Notes: generated by a model not told the origin, from the sequence alone. DNA of 53,762 nucleotides from an uncultured Actinomycetes bacterium (GCA_903878415.1 CAIRHO010000056.1:1-53762); one strand, 5' to 3'; counted from the stretch's first letter, positions 27,196 to 37,460 are shown. Numbers and translations: made by a program.

Positions 27196-28623
27196 TCAGG
27201 CGTTGAGGTTGGTCATGACATGCTTGATTCGGGTGTAATCCTCGAACCCATATTGGGAAAGGTCCTTGCCATACCCCGAGTGCTTGAAGCCACCGTGTGG
27301 CATCTCGGCCACGACCGGAATGTGGGTATTGATCCAAACGCAACCAAAGTCGAATGCCCGAGCAAGTCGCATGGCTCGACCGTGATCTTTGGTCCAGATG
27401 CTGGAAGCTAAACCGTACTTAACGCCATTGGCATTTCTAATTGCTTCAGCTTCATCATTAAACTTCTGAATCGTAATTACTGGTCCAAAAATTTCATTCT
27501 GGATCATCTCATCATCCTGACGAAGCCCGGATACGACTGTTGGTGGGAAGAAATATCCTGGTTGCTTAAGCGCAACGCCACCGGTCTGCACCGTGGCATG
27601 GGATGGAGTGCGGTTAAAGAAGTCACTTACTCGAGCTAATTGATTAGCATTATTTACTGGGCCAACCAGCACATCTTGATCTGGCATACCAACTGCAATT
27701 TTATTCTTGGCTTGGTCAGTTAATAGCGCGACCATATCCTCGTATGCGCTCGCTTCAACTAAAACACGAGTCGCAGCGGTGCAATCTTGGCCAGCATTGA
27801 AATATCCGGCAATCGCAATTGCTTCTGCTGCAGCTTCTAAATCAGCATCATCGAAGACAACTACTGGCGCTTTGCCGCCAAGTTCTAAATGAACTTTTTT
27901 CAAATCTTTTGCTGCCGATCCGGCAACTTCCATACCTGCTCGTACCGATCCAGTAATGGAAACCATCTCTGGGATTGCATGATCGATAAGTGCACGCCCG
28001 CTATCACGATCACCACAGATAACGTTAAAGACACCAGCAGGTAAAAATTCTGACATTAACTCAGCCATCCAGAGAGTTGATACGGGGGTTGTATCACTTG
28101 GTTTTAATACAACAGTATTTCCAGCAGCGATGGCTGGGGCCCACTTCCAAACAGCCATCATCATTGGATAATTCCAAGGCGTAACTTGCGCGCAAACTCC
28201 GATTGGTTCGCGGCGAATAAAGGAAGTCATACCGCGCATATATTCACCAGCAGAACGGCCTTCAAGGTTTCGCGCAGCACCAGCAAAAAAACGAATCTGA
28301 TCTAACATTGGTGGAATTTCTTCCGAAGTTGTAACCGCTAGTGGCTTTCCAGTGTTCTCGCTTTCAAGTGCAACTAGCTCGTCGGCACGAGATTCGATCG
28401 CATCTGCGATTTTTAATAACGCTTTTTGCCTTTCACTGGGAGTGGAGTCTCGAAAATCTTCAAAAGCTTTTGAGGCTGCGTTCATGGCGTTATCTACATC
28501 TGCCGCATTTGAGATAGGCGCTTTTGCGAATACTTGACCAGTGGCTGGATTAATCAAATCCGAAGTTTTTCCACTTGTCGCAGGAACGCTCTTGCCATTG
28601 ATGAAATTGTTTAGAGTTTTCAT
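27196..28623 (-). CDS. Aldehyde dehydrogenase, probable 4-aminobutyraldehyde dehydrogenase
   Basis: This NAD(P)-dependent aldehyde dehydrogenase has 475 residues. The catalytic cysteine is C281 (NAGQDCTAATRVL) and the general-base glutamate E247 (LELGGKAPVV); the cofactor site region is TPWNYPMMMAVWK. Its place at the head of the pot operon and near gabT points to oxidation of 4-aminobutyraldehyde (from putrescine) to GABA, as PatD/KauB-type enzymes do. Betaine aldehyde dehydrogenase is a close relative and cannot be excluded. ATG 28623 has a strong AGGAG site. Confidence 0.85.
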   Translation of the reverse strand: MKTLNNFINGKSVPATSGKTSDLINPATGQVFAKAPISNAADVDNAMNAASKAFEDFRDSTPSERQKALLKIADAIESRADELVALESENTGKPLAVTTSEEIPPMLDQIRFFAGAARNLEGRSAGEYMRGMTSFIRREPIGVCAQVTPWNYPMMMAVWKWAPAIAAGNTVVLKPSDTTPVSTLWMAELMSEFLPAGVFNVICGDRDSGRALIDHAIPEMVSITGSVRAGMEVAGSAAKDLKKVHLELGGKAPVVVFDDADLEAAAEAIAIAGYFNAGQDCTAATRVLVEASAYEDMVALLTDQAKNKIAVGMPDQDVLVGPVNNANQLARVSDFFNRTPSHATVQTGGVALKQPGYFFPPTVVSGLRQDDEMIQNEIFGPVITIQKFNDEAEAIRNANGVKYGLASSIWTKDHGRAMRLARAFDFGCVWINTHIPVVAEMPHGGFKHSGYGKDLSQYGFEDYTRIKHVMTNLNA

Positions 28624-28689
28624 TCCGATTCCTTCTCCTAGTTATGACTCCGAATTTACCCGTTTAACCTAAAAGATAAAACCCCTTAA

Positions 28690-29796
28690 TTAAACTTTTT
28701 CAGCGGCGGCCAGCTGCCCGCACGCACCATCAATTTCACGGCCACGAGTATCACGAACTGTTACCGTAACTCCATAATCTTCTAGGATCTTTACAAACTC
28801 CATCTCATCTTTCTTTCTAGATGCAGTCCACTTAGAACCTGGCGTTGGATTTAGCGGAATTAAATTTACGTGGGCATCGCGGTTTTTCAAAAGCCGACCA
28901 AGTAAATCTGCCCGCCATGCCTGATCATTAATATCTCTTATCATTGCGTATTCAACGGAGTATCGACGACCAGTGTTATCCGAATATGCATCAGCGGCCA
29001 TCAAAACTTCTTTAACTTTCCAACGAGAGTTGATTGGCACCAAAGTGTCGCGAAGTTCATCATCAGGTGTGTGAAGTGAAATTGCGAGCGTTACTTGAAT
29101 ATCTTCTTTCATTAACTTTTCAATTCCCGGGACTAAACCAACTGTTGAAACTGTTACTGAGCGGGCTCCAATACCAAGTCCATCTGGGTTTGGCGAAATA
29201 ATATTTCTGACGGTGCGGATAACTGGATTGTAATTAGCTAACGGCTCGCCCATTCCCATGAAAACCACATTTGAAAGGCGAGTTGGATCTTCGCCAATTT
29301 CTCCATCGTTACAAGCTTTTGCTGCGGCAACAATTTGAGCTGTGATTTCACCAGCAGTTAAGTTTCTAGTCAAACCTGCTTGACCAGTAGCGCAGAAAGG
29401 ACAATTCATGCCACAACCAGCTTGCGATGAAATGCATACGGTGGTGCGATCTTTGTAACGCATGATTACTGATTCCACCATTACGCCGTCATGCAATTTC
29501 CATAAATCTTTTCTAGTTTTGCCGTTATCGCAATCGACCGATTTAACTAAAGTAATTAACTTTGGCATAAAGTGTTCGGCTACTAACGGCCGCATCGTTG
29601 CTGGGATATCGGTCCAAGTCTCTGGATCATCGCTAAAGTGCGTGAAGTAATGGGTTGCGATTTGATTCGCTCGAAAGGCAGGTAACCCTAGCTCGATAGC
29701 TTTGGCGCGCCGCTCTTCCGGAGTCAAATCGGCTAAATGTTGAGGTGCTTTTTTTCGTTGTTTAGGTTCTTCGAAAACTAATTTAATTTCGCTCAC
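28690..29796 (-). CDS. rlmN: 23S rRNA/tRNA (adenine-C2) methyltransferase RlmN
   Basis: This radical SAM enzyme methylates A2503 of 23S rRNA and A37 of some tRNAs. The 368-residue protein has the CxxxCxxC cluster motif [14 protein letters not shown] and the downstream GMGEPLANY typical of RlmN/Cfr. The conserved C-terminal cysteine is in [11 protein letters not shown]. It overlaps the cdsA stop by four bases (ATGA), so it is the last gene of the rpsB-to-rlmN run. Confidence 0.96.
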   Translation of the reverse strand: MSEIKLVFEEPKQRKKAPQHLADLTPEERRAKAIELGLPAFRANQIATHYFTHFSDDPETWTDIPATMRPLVAEHFMPKLITLVKSVDCDNGKTRKDLWKLHDGVMVESVIMRYKDRTTVCISSQAGCGMNCPFCATGQAGLTRNLTAGEITAQIVAAAKACNDGEIGEDPTRLSNVVFMGMGEPLANYNPVIRTVRNIISPNPDGLGIGARSVTVSTVGLVPGIEKLMKEDIQVTLAISLHTPDDELRDTLVPINSRWKVKEVLMAADAYSDNTGRRYSVEYAMIRDINDQAWRADLLGRLLKNRDAHVNLIPLNPTPGSKWTASRKKDEMEFVKILEDYGVTVTVRDTRGREIDGACGQLAAAEKV

Positions 29797-30638
29797 GAGA
29801 AGTGCTTAATTAGTTCAAGCACGCACCAAAGTGAAGGCGCTGTGAGCAGCGCAGAATCTAAGCGATCTAACATGCCGCCATGTCCGGGAAGAATTGAACC
29901 CATATCTTTAATTGATAAATCTCGCTTGAGCGCACTTTCGATTAAATCTCCAACAGTTGCGGTAACCACACCTAAAAGACCGACTGCGGCACCAATTAGA
30001 GGGTTGTACTCGAGCATGTATCGGAAAGCTAACGCGCCACCGATTGCGGTGAATATCAATCCACCAATAAAACCTTCCCAAGTTTTCTTTGGGCTGATCT
30101 TTTCAGCTAATGGATGTTTGCCAAGTAGTACGCCAAAAATGTATGCGAAAGTATCGTTACATCCAACTAAAATAACCAATGTTGCAATATTCAATAAACC
30201 ATCATGTGGTCGCGCCAATAGAATTAGAAAACCACCAAGAAATCCAAGGTAGATCAAGGTAAAAGTAGCGGCAGTTGAATTCTTTACAAATCCAGTTATC
30301 CCTTTTAATAAGATCAAGAAGTAAAGAATTGGCAATATTAAAGCGGTCGCAACGGCAAGGCCGGCCACTCCACCAAACCAAGACGATGCCATCAGCGCTG
30401 TGGTGGCTAGTGATAATTGAAAGAGTGAAACTTTAAAGTCTGCAACTTTGAATGCTCGAGTTAGCTCTTGGACGCTGAGTACAACTGCGACCGTAACTAC
30501 GCCAACAAATGCGATCGGAAGGTATTTCATGGTCACGAAAATTAGCGCCATTAAACTAAGTGAAACGCCAATTGATGGCAGCAGATTTCGCCCTGCCTTC
30601 TTATTGATAGCTTCGTTTAATGAGTGCAGATCGGACAT
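29793..30638 (-). CDS. cdsA: Phosphatidate cytidylyltransferase
   Basis: CdsA makes CDP-diacylglycerol from phosphatidate and CTP, the entry to phospholipid headgroup synthesis. The 281-residue membrane protein has about eight hydrophobic segments. Conserved motifs are [12 protein letters not shown] and the family signature [22 protein letters not shown] followed by MLDR. It lies between frr and rlmN, in the usual bacterial order. Confidence 0.95.
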   Translation of the reverse strand: MSDLHSLNEAINKKAGRNLLPSIGVSLSLMALIFVTMKYLPIAFVGVVTVAVVLSVQELTRAFKVADFKVSLFQLSLATTALMASSWFGGVAGLAVATALILPILYFLILLKGITGFVKNSTAATFTLIYLGFLGGFLILLARPHDGLLNIATLVILVGCNDTFAYIFGVLLGKHPLAEKISPKKTWEGFIGGLIFTAIGGALAFRYMLEYNPLIGAAVGLLGVVTATVGDLIESALKRDLSIKDMGSILPGHGGMLDRLDSALLTAPSLWCVLELIKHFS

Positions 30639-30650
30639 AAGAGTTATTCT

Positions 30651-31214
30651 CTAAACTTCGAGAAGTTCAACCTCTTTGTGCTTGAGCAGTTCGTCAATCT
30701 TTGCAACGTGATCTGAAGTTAATTTCTCTAAATCTTTTTCAGCTCTAGTTAAATCATCTTTACCGATTACGCCATCCTTTTCTAACTTTTCCATCGCTTC
30801 TTTTGCATTACGTCGGATATTGCGCAGGGAAATCTTAGAATCCTCGCCCTTGTTCTTGGCGACCTTGATGAACTCTTTGCGACGTTCTTCGGTTAATTGT
30901 GGGAAGTTAATTCGGATTACTCCGCCATCATTTCCAGGATTTACTCCCAAATCAGATTCACGAATCGCTTTCTCAATTGAAGCCATTGCGCCTTTGTCAT
31001 AAGGGGTAATTAATGCCATCCGTGCTTCTGGAACTTGGACTGAGGCTAATTGTGAGAGTGGTGTAAAAGTTCCGTAGTAATCAACCATAATTTTTCCGAA
31101 CATGGATGGGTGCGCACGGCCAGTACGGATGCTCGCGAAATCTTCCTTTGCCACATCTACTGCTTTATTCATCTTGGCAGTTGTGTCACTTGTTATTCCG
31201 GCTAGATCCGACAT
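30651..31214 (-). CDS. frr: Ribosome recycling factor
   Basis: RRF splits post-termination ribosomes together with EF-G. The 187-residue length is normal. The conserved [19 protein letters not shown] near residue 30 and the C-terminal helical part ([17 protein letters not shown]) mark the family. It sits between pyrH and cdsA and has a plain Shine-Dalgarno site. Confidence 0.97.
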   Translation of the reverse strand: MSDLAGITSDTTAKMNKAVDVAKEDFASIRTGRAHPSMFGKIMVDYYGTFTPLSQLASVQVPEARMALITPYDKGAMASIEKAIRESDLGVNPGNDGGVIRINFPQLTEERRKEFIKVAKNKGEDSKISLRNIRRNAKEAMEKLEKDGVIGKDDLTRAEKDLEKLTSDHVAKIDELLKHKEVELLEV

Positions 31215-31243
31215 GTTGCTCCTTCTTGCTTAATAGGAAATTT

Positions 31244-31966
31244 CTAAGAAACTATGGTTCCGATGTTTTCACCGGCAACTGCTCGTGCAATATTTCCTTT
31301 TCTCATTAAATCAAAGACCACAATCGGCAAACTATTTTCGCGGCAGAGCGCAAAAGCTGCAGCATCCGCAACTGCAAGTGACTTACTTAAAACTTCATCA
31401 TAGGAAATTGTTTCGTATTTAGTAGCGCTTTTATCTTTACGTGGATCTGCGTTATAAACGCCATCAACACCGCTCTTTGCTAATAGAAGTGCATCTACGC
31501 CGATTTCGAGTGCGCGTTGCGCTGCGACAGTATCGGTTGTGAAGAAAGGCATTCCAGCGCCAGCGCCAAAAATTACTACGCGACCTTTTTCAAGGTGGCG
31601 GATTGCGCGTCGTGGTACATATGGCTCAGCAACTTGTCCCATTGCAATCGCGGTTTGTACTCGAGTATCAATGCCTTCTTTCTCCAAGAAATCTTGAAGT
31701 GCTAAACAATTCATAACGGTACCGAGCATGCCCATATAGTCAGCGCGAGCGCGATCCATGCCGCGAGTTTGCAACTCTGCGCCGCGGAAATAGTTTCCGC
31801 CGCCAACCACAATTGCTACTTCAACGCCACTACGAACTACATCTGCGATTTGGTTTGCAACATCATGTACAACATCGGGATCAACACCGATTCCTTTTTC
31901 GCCGCCAAAAACTTCTCCAGAAAGTTTAAGGAGCACTCGGCGATAGCTTTTTCGATTACTTGCCAT
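31244..31966 (-). CDS. pyrH: Uridylate kinase
   Basis: PyrH phosphorylates UMP to UDP in pyrimidine synthesis. The 240-residue protein shows the amino-acid-kinase fold with [13 protein letters not shown] at the start, GGGNYFRG near residue 60, and [22 protein letters not shown]. An AAGGAG site precedes ATG 31966. It lies in the rpsB-tsf-pyrH-frr order shared by most bacteria. Confidence 0.97.
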   Translation of the reverse strand: MASNRKSYRRVLLKLSGEVFGGEKGIGVDPDVVHDVANQIADVVRSGVEVAIVVGGGNYFRGAELQTRGMDRARADYMGMLGTVMNCLALQDFLEKEGIDTRVQTAIAMGQVAEPYVPRRAIRHLEKGRVVIFGAGAGMPFFTTDTVAAQRALEIGVDALLLAKSGVDGVYNADPRKDKSATKYETISYDEVLSKSLAVADAAAFALCRENSLPIVVFDLMRKGNIARAVAGENIGTIVS

Positions 31967-32022
31967 CTTGAGTGCTCCTTTCTTTAACTTCTGATACTTA
32001 CTTATTGATCCCTAGGGAAAGG

Positions 32023-32850
32023 TTACTGACCCACGCGGAATCGATGGAAGGCAGACACAGTAGTTCCGGCCTCATCTAGAACTTGTTGGACCGATTTCTT
32101 CTGATCTTTCGCGAATGCCTGCTCTAGGAGCGTGACATCTTTGAAGAATCCAGTTACTCGACCTTCAGTAATCTTGGCGATTGCCGCATCTGGCTTGCCT
32201 TCATTTCGGGCTGTCTCTTCGGCAACTCGACGTTCGTTCTCAACGAGATCAGTTGGTACTTCTTCGCGCTTTAAGTATTGCGGTGAAAACGCCGCAATAT
32301 GTTGCGCAATATCTTTACCAGTTTCTGGGTTTGCTTTTGTTAGTGCAACTACAACACCAACTTGTGGTGGTAGATCTGGACTCGTGCGGTGTAAGTACAA
32401 CCCGACTGGTGAACCATCGAGAACTACAAGGCGGCGAAGTTCAATTTTTTCGCCAAGAGTTGCATTAGCTTCGTCGATATGTTCTTGCACAGTCTTACCA
32501 GAAGCTAACTTTGAAGCTGAGAAACCAGCGACATCGTTAATCTTGGTTGCGAAGAGTTGTTCCACTAATTCATTAGCAGCTGCTTGGAAGCGATCGCCTT
32601 TTGCTACGAAATCAGTTTCGCAGTTAAGTTCGAGCATTACCGCAGTATTGCCTTCAGCTTTTGCAACAACTAAACCGTTAGAAGTAGTCCGGCCTTCACG
32701 CTTGGTGATGCCTTTCTGACCTTTAACGCGAATAATTTCGATCGCCTTTTCATAATCGCCGCCTGATTCATCAAGCGCCTTCTTACAATCAAGCATTCCA
32801 GCCGCGGTTGCTTCGCGTAATCTCTTTACATCTTCAGCCGTATAAGCCAC
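32023..32850 (-). CDS. tsf: Elongation factor Ts
   Basis: EF-Ts is the nucleotide exchange factor of EF-Tu. The 275-residue protein has the UBA-like N-terminus with LREATAAGMLDCKKALDE and the conserved NCETDFVAKGD. It starts with GTG 32850 immediately after the rpsB stop (TAAGTG), so it is probably coupled to rpsB. The length matches other actinobacterial EF-Ts. Confidence 0.97.
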   Translation of the reverse strand: MAYTAEDVKRLREATAAGMLDCKKALDESGGDYEKAIEIIRVKGQKGITKREGRTTSNGLVVAKAEGNTAVMLELNCETDFVAKGDRFQAAANELVEQLFATKINDVAGFSASKLASGKTVQEHIDEANATLGEKIELRRLVVLDGSPVGLYLHRTSPDLPPQVGVVVALTKANPETGKDIAQHIAAFSPQYLKREEVPTDLVENERRVAEETARNEGKPDAAIAKITEGRVTGFFKDVTLLEQAFAKDQKKSVQQVLDEAGTTVSAFHRFRVGQ

Positions 32851-33702
32851 TTATGCGCCTGCGCTTTCATCAGTTGCAGCTGGTGTTTCTGCTACAACTT
32901 CGGTTGCTGTTGCGCCAAGTAAATCTTTCTCCCATTCAGCAAGTGGTTCGCCACTTGCAACAGATTCTGCGCCCGCGCGTGCTGCTTCAGCTGCTGCTTC
33001 TTTAGTTGCAGCAATTGCAGAACGTGCTTGTAAACCAGCCGCAATTGCATCAGTAATTACGCGAGTTAGTAGCGTTACAGAACGAATCGCATCATCGTTG
33101 CCAGGAATCTTATAATCAACTTCATCTGGATCGCAGTTAGTATCCAAGATTGCGATGACTGGAATACCAAGTTTGTGCGCTTCAGCGACTGCAAGGTGTT
33201 CTTTCTTAGTATCTACAACCCAAATTGCCGCAGGCAACTTAGTCATATTGCGAATACCATCAAGGTTTTTAAATAGCTTGATACGTTCGCGCTTCATTAA
33301 CAAAAGTTCTTTTTTAGTTAGAAGTTGATCATTAGATGCTTCTAGCGCTTCGAGTTCTTTCAAACGTTGTACGCGCTTGTAAACGGTTGGGAAGTTTGTA
33401 AGCATGCCGCCGAGCCAACGCTCTGTTACATGTGGCATACCAACTCGTGCTGCTTGGCTAATTATTGGCTCTTGTGCTTGTTTCTTTGTTCCAACGAAAA
33501 GAATATGTCCGCCTTTAGCGACTGCATCTTTTACGAAATCGTAAGCTTGGTCGATCAAAGCAAGTGATTGTTGGATATCGATAATGTAGATGCCATTGCG
33601 CTCTGTAAAAATAAAACGCTTCATCTTTGGATTCCATCGACGAGTCTGGTGTCCGAAGTGGACTCCACTGTCGAGAAGTTCTCGCATTGTTACAACCGCC
33701 AT
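32851..33702 (-). CDS. rpsB: Small ribosomal subunit protein uS2
   Basis: Protein uS2 is added late to the 30S subunit. The family core is seen at [19 protein letters not shown] and [20 protein letters not shown]. The 283 residues include an Ala/Glu-rich C-terminal tail (about 230-283) typical of actinobacterial S2. ATG 33702 has an AAGGAG site ten bases upstream. A structured leader precedes it. Confidence 0.97.
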   Translation of the reverse strand: MAVVTMRELLDSGVHFGHQTRRWNPKMKRFIFTERNGIYIIDIQQSLALIDQAYDFVKDAVAKGGHILFVGTKKQAQEPIISQAARVGMPHVTERWLGGMLTNFPTVYKRVQRLKELEALEASNDQLLTKKELLLMKRERIKLFKNLDGIRNMTKLPAAIWVVDTKKEHLAVAEAHKLGIPVIAILDTNCDPDEVDYKIPGNDDAIRSVTLLTRVITDAIAAGLQARSAIAATKEAAAEAARAGAESVASGEPLAEWEKDLLGATATEVVAETPAATDESAGA

Positions 33703-33881
33703 GGCGGCACACTCCTTTTAAGGTTTTCTACACGTAGGTAAAAAACCCGCTCGGTTTATGGTTAAACATTTTGTTTAACCCGTCGTACTCGAGTCACCTA
33801 CTGAGTTCGCAGTTTTACCCTTGAAATCAGACCGAGGTGTTATTTGAGCACTGAGATGTCACAAACCCGAAGGTCTGTGCA
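33703..33881 (-). promoter_or_regulatory. Structured 5' leader of rpsB
   Basis: About 180 bases separate the predicted rpsB transcription start from its ATG. A TAGGAT -10 lies at 33888-33893. The leader holds an eight-bp stem closed by a UUCG tetraloop (33860-33879), an eight-bp perfect inverted repeat GGTTAAAC/GTTTAACC with a five-base loop (33760-33780), and a small AAACC/GGTTT stem followed by a T-run just before the ribosome site. This is consistent with autogenous control by S2 or with attenuation; both are inference. Confidence 0.5.
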
Positions 33882-33968
33882 GGCCAAATCCTACCTGAGC
33901 GGTGAGCGTGCAAAATCCACGGCCAATCCAAAAACCCTGCGTAAAACCGTTAAATAAATGGCTTCCGA

Positions 33969-33974
33969 TAGATT
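33969..33974 (+). promoter_or_regulatory. -10 element for leaderless glpX
   Basis: TAGATT ends six bases before the glpX ATG, so transcription is predicted to begin at the A of ATG. No ribosome-binding site is seen in the bases before it. The -35 region is not recognisable. Confidence 0.45.
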
Positions 33975-33980
33975 GGCGCC

Positions 33981-34949
33981 ATGGCAAAAACCCTTCCATC
34001 TAGAAACCTCGCACTTGAATTAGTTCGAGTAACCGAGACAGCTGCAATCGCAGCATCAAGTTGGGTTGGCCGCGGTAATAAAGATGGTGCAGATCAAGCC
34101 GCAGTAGATGCGATGCGCAAAATGATTTCAACAGTTTCAATGAAAGGCGTCGTTGTAATTGGAGAAGGCGAAAAAGATAACGCCCCAATGCTTTATAACG
34201 GTGAAGAAGTTGGTGATGGCACCGGCTCCCCGGCAGATGTGGCAGTAGACCCAGTCGATGGCACCACGCTTACTGCTAAAGGAATGAACAACGCAATTTC
34301 AGTAATTGCACTTTCTGCTCGCGGTGCAATGTTTGATCCATCCGCAGTGTTTTATATGGAGAAATTAGTTACAGGTCCTGAAGCTGCCGATGTAATTGAT
34401 ATTACAGCGCCAGTAAAGGTGAACTTACAGAAAGTTGCAAAAGCCAAACACGTTGATATCTCTTCGTTAACTGTTGTAGTTCTTGATCGACCACGCCATG
34501 ACCAACTCGTAAAAGATATTCGTGAAGCTGGTGCTCGCATTAAATTCATTACCGATGGCGATGTCGCCGGCGCAGTTGAAGCAGCGCGATCAAATACCGG
34601 TATTGATTTGCTAATGGGAATTGGTGGCACACCAGAAGGAATTATTGCGGCCTGTGCGATGAAATGTTTAGGTGGCGCGATTCAAGGACGGCTTCATCCA
34701 CGAAGTGAAGAAGAGCGCGAAAAAGCCCAAGCTCAAGGATTAGATTTAAACCAGATTCTTTTTACTGATGATTTAGTAAAAGGTGATGATGTTTTCTTCG
34801 CCGCCACCGGAATTACTGATGGCGAACTATTAAGAGGTGTTCGTTACGGCGAGCATTACATCACTTCAAATTCGATCGTGATGCGAGGTCGGACAAAATC
34901 AGTTCGCATTATCCAAACTGAACACCCATTTAGTTCAATTCTTACTTAA
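33981..34949 (+). CDS. glpX: Fructose-1,6-bisphosphatase, class II (GlpX)
   Basis: This enzyme removes the C1 phosphate of fructose-1,6-bisphosphate in gluconeogenesis and is the usual FBPase of actinobacteria. The 322-residue protein shows the metal and substrate motifs [11 protein letters not shown] and VDPVDGTTL, and the [12 protein letters not shown] segment. It stands alone on the plus strand, divergent from rpsB and convergent with xerC, with a nine-base gap and no terminator between them. Confidence 0.96.
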   Translation: MAKTLPSRNLALELVRVTETAAIAASSWVGRGNKDGADQAAVDAMRKMISTVSMKGVVVIGEGEKDNAPMLYNGEEVGDGTGSPADVAVDPVDGTTLTAKGMNNAISVIALSARGAMFDPSAVFYMEKLVTGPEAADVIDITAPVKVNLQKVAKAKHVDISSLTVVVLDRPRHDQLVKDIREAGARIKFITDGDVAGAVEAARSNTGIDLLMGIGGTPEGIIAACAMKCLGGAIQGRLHPRSEEEREKAQAQGLDLNQILFTDDLVKGDDVFFAATGITDGELLRGVRYGEHYITSNSIVMRGRTKSVRIIQTEHPFSSILT

Positions 34950-34958
34950 GCCCTTTTA

Positions 34959-35861
34959 TTACGCTCGTGGATGAGCTTGTTTGTAAGCCGCCTTCAATCG
35001 ATCTTGTGAAACATGGGTATAAATCTGGGTTGTAGCTAATGAGGAATGACCCAAAATTTCTTGCACAGTTCTTAAATCTGCACCACCTTCTAGCAAATGT
35101 GTCGCAGCAGAATGTCGCAAACCGTGTGGCCCCATTTTTTGGCTACCACCAAGTGCATCTACTGCAACATAAACAATCTCTCTAACCGTCCGCTGATCAA
35201 TTCGCTTGCCCCGAGTACCGATAAATACGGCACTCTCGGATCTTTCGTTTGCTAATTCATTTCGCGAATCCAGCCAGGCTTTAACAGCTCGGACCGCTGG
35301 CAATCCAATCGGCACAATTCGTTCTTTATTTCCTTTACCAATGACTCTTAAAGTATTTCGATCAAAATCAATATCGTGAATATCTAATCCACATAACTCC
35401 GAGACCCGAATTCCAGATGCATATAAAAGTTCAACAATTGCGCGATCTCTTACTGCGCCAATTCCGCCGCCCTCATCAACTCGAGCTGCTAGCGCATCCA
35501 TTGTCGTAATTGCGCTCTCGATATCTAAAATATTTGGCAGCGTTCGTTGTGGTTTTGGCGCAATCAATTGTTGGCCAATATCACTACTAAGCCAACCATT
35601 CTTTGCGCCCCAATAAGTAAATGCTCTAATTGAAACTACCCGACGCGACATGGAAGAACGAGCCGCTCCCCTTGTTTGTAAATTAGCGAGCCAAGAACGG
35701 AGATGATTTAAATCTAATTGAGGAAATTCGGTAATTCCCAATTTATTTATATGCTGTAGCAACGATTCTAAATCAGCTAAATATGCGCGAATAGAATTCT
35801 CGGAGAGATTGCGATCAATTACTAAGTGCTCGCGATATTCGCTAAGCAGCGTTCGTTCCAT
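34959..35861 (-). CDS. xerC: Tyrosine recombinase XerC-like
   Basis: This recombinase is predicted to resolve chromosome dimers. The 300-residue protein has an N-terminal SAM-like domain and a C-terminal catalytic domain with the full set: R152 (SGIRVSE), K176 (GKGNKER), H246 and R249 (HGLRHSA), H272 (LGHSS) and nucleophile Y281 (IYTHV). Length, lack of mobile-element neighbours and housekeeping location favour Xer over an integrase. It lies ten bases after cimA, so it may be read from the ilv operon. XerC versus XerD is not decided by sequence alone. Confidence 0.9.
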   Translation of the reverse strand: MERTLLSEYREHLVIDRNLSENSIRAYLADLESLLQHINKLGITEFPQLDLNHLRSWLANLQTRGAARSSMSRRVVSIRAFTYWGAKNGWLSSDIGQQLIAPKPQRTLPNILDIESAITTMDALAARVDEGGGIGAVRDRAIVELLYASGIRVSELCGLDIHDIDFDRNTLRVIGKGNKERIVPIGLPAVRAVKAWLDSRNELANERSESAVFIGTRGKRIDQRTVREIVYVAVDALGGSQKMGPHGLRHSAATHLLEGGADLRTVQEILGHSSLATTQIYTHVSQDRLKAAYKQAHPRA

Positions 35862-35870
35862 CTGGCTAGA

Positions 35871-37460
35871 TTACTCGGGAATTTTGCCTTGCCGTAATAG
35901 CCCGTATGTCAATGCATCCTCTATGGCCATTGCGGATGCGGCAATAACGTTTTCATGTACACCAATTGTGTCCCACTCCCCGTTGCCATCGCTGGTTTCT
36001 ACGAGAACACGAGTAACCGCGCCAGTACCCAGACGACCTTCAAGAATTCTAACTTTGTAATCGGTAAGTTCTAATTTCTTTAACTCTGGATAGAATTTTT
36101 CTAGCCCTGATCGAAGTGCAGTATCAATCGCATTAACTGGACCATTTCCAATTCCAGATGATTCAATCTTTTGACCGCGCGCAATGATTGTGACATTTGC
36201 GCGAGATTTAACACTGCCGTCATCACCTCGATCTACAACAGTCTCCCACTTTTCAATCTTAAAAAATTCTGCTCGCTTTCCATCAATCTCTTCTCGAAGT
36301 AATAATTCAAAAGATGCATCTGCAGCTTCAAATGTATAGCCGCGTGATTCCATTTCTTTTACACGTTCTACGACTCGAGTAAGCACTTCTTTATCGTCAC
36401 CTATATCAATACCGAGTTCTTGTGATTTCAATTCAATCGATGCGCGACCAGCCATATCAGAGACCAACATCCGACGATCATTCCCAACACTGGCAGGATC
36501 TTCGTGTTGGTAAAGCGCAGGATCAACTTTAATAGCGGATGCATGCAATCCAGCTTTATGCGCAAAAGCAGAAATACCTACATATGGTTGGCGTGCGCTA
36601 GATGCCACGTTAGTGACTTCAGCAATGGCATGTGAAATTCGGAATGCTTCATGGAGTGAATTTTTAGGCAGCACTAATTGCTTCTTTTTTAATTCCAGGT
36701 TTGCGATGATCGAGACTAGATCAGCATTACCGGTGCGTTCACCATAACCATTTAGCGTGCCTTGCACATGGGTAGCGCCAGCAGCGACCGCAGCTAATGA
36801 GTTAGCGATTGCGCAACCAGTGTCGTTATGGCAATGAATTCCAAGACGTGCAGCGCTCTTTCCTAATACATCGTGTACAACATGCGAGAGTTCATCCGGC
36901 AACATGCCGCCGTTAGTGTCGCAAAGCGCAACTACGTCAGCGCCAGCTTCCGCGGCAACTCGAACAACTTCAAGTGCATATGCAGGATTTGAACGGTATC
37001 CATCGAAGAAATGTTCAGCGTCAAGAAATACCCGCTGGCCGCCTTCTTTTAGAAAATGAATTGATTCGCGAATCATGGCGAGATTTTCATCAAGATTTGT
37101 TTTCAAAGCCAAATCAACGTGTCGATCGTGGGCTTTTGCAACGAGAGTTACTGCTGGTGCGCCAGAATCTGCGAGAGCACGAAGTAGCGCATCATCAGCA
37201 GCTTTAACACCTGGACGACGCGTTGCACCGAATGCCACAAAGGTTGCGTTCTTTAACTTTAACTCTTTCTTTGCAAGTGCAAAGAATTCAGTATCTTTTG
37301 GATTAGCCCCAGGCCATCCGCCTTCAATAAAACCAACACCGAGATCATCAAGGTGACGAGCGATTGTAAGTTTGTCGTGAACTGAAAGATTTAAACCTTC
37401 TTGTTGGGCACCATCGCGAAGTGTGGTGTCATAAATATGGAACGCATCGGAGATTGTCAT
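35871..37460 (-). CDS. cimA: (R)-citramalate synthase
   Basis: CimA condenses pyruvate and acetyl-CoA to citramalate, giving 2-oxobutyrate for isoleucine without threonine deaminase. The 529-residue protein has the HMGL-like TIM barrel with IYDTTLRDGAQQEGLNLSVH, the metal-site GIHCHNDTGCAIANS, and a C-terminal LeuA-type regulatory domain. I choose ATG 37460, which overlaps the ilvE stop as TAATG, over the longer reading to 37481. A 2-isopropylmalate synthase role is less likely given the N-terminal motif and length, but only assay settles it. Confidence 0.9.
   Translation of the reverse strand: MTISDAFHIYDTTLRDGAQQEGLNLSVHDKLTIARHLDDLGVGFIEGGWPGANPKDTEFFALAKKELKLKNATFVAFGATRRPGVKAADDALLRALADSGAPAVTLVAKAHDRHVDLALKTNLDENLAMIRESIHFLKEGGQRVFLDAEHFFDGYRSNPAYALEVVRVAAEAGADVVALCDTNGGMLPDELSHVVHDVLGKSAARLGIHCHNDTGCAIANSLAAVAAGATHVQGTLNGYGERTGNADLVSIIANLELKKKQLVLPKNSLHEAFRISHAIAEVTNVASSARQPYVGISAFAHKAGLHASAIKVDPALYQHEDPASVGNDRRMLVSDMAGRASIELKSQELGIDIGDDKEVLTRVVERVKEMESRGYTFEAADASFELLLREEIDGKRAEFFKIEKWETVVDRGDDGSVKSRANVTIIARGQKIESSGIGNGPVNAIDTALRSGLEKFYPELKKLELTDYKVRILEGRLGTGAVTRVLVETSDGNGEWDTIGVHENVIAASAMAIEDALTYGLLRQGKIPE

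Noticed and set aside
32009-32018. 10-bp palindrome TCCCTAGGGA between tsf and pyrH
   Set aside because: Too short to form a useful stem and without a T-run, so not a terminator; probably chance.
33703-33980. Possible tRNA or small RNA gene in the rpsB-glpX spacer
   Set aside because: No cloverleaf or T-loop consensus on either strand; the stems are better explained as the rpsB leader.
34959-35861. Tyrosine recombinase as sign of a mobile element
   Set aside because: It has Xer length and all catalytic residues, sits in a housekeeping operon, and no direct repeats, tRNA or cargo genes flank it.
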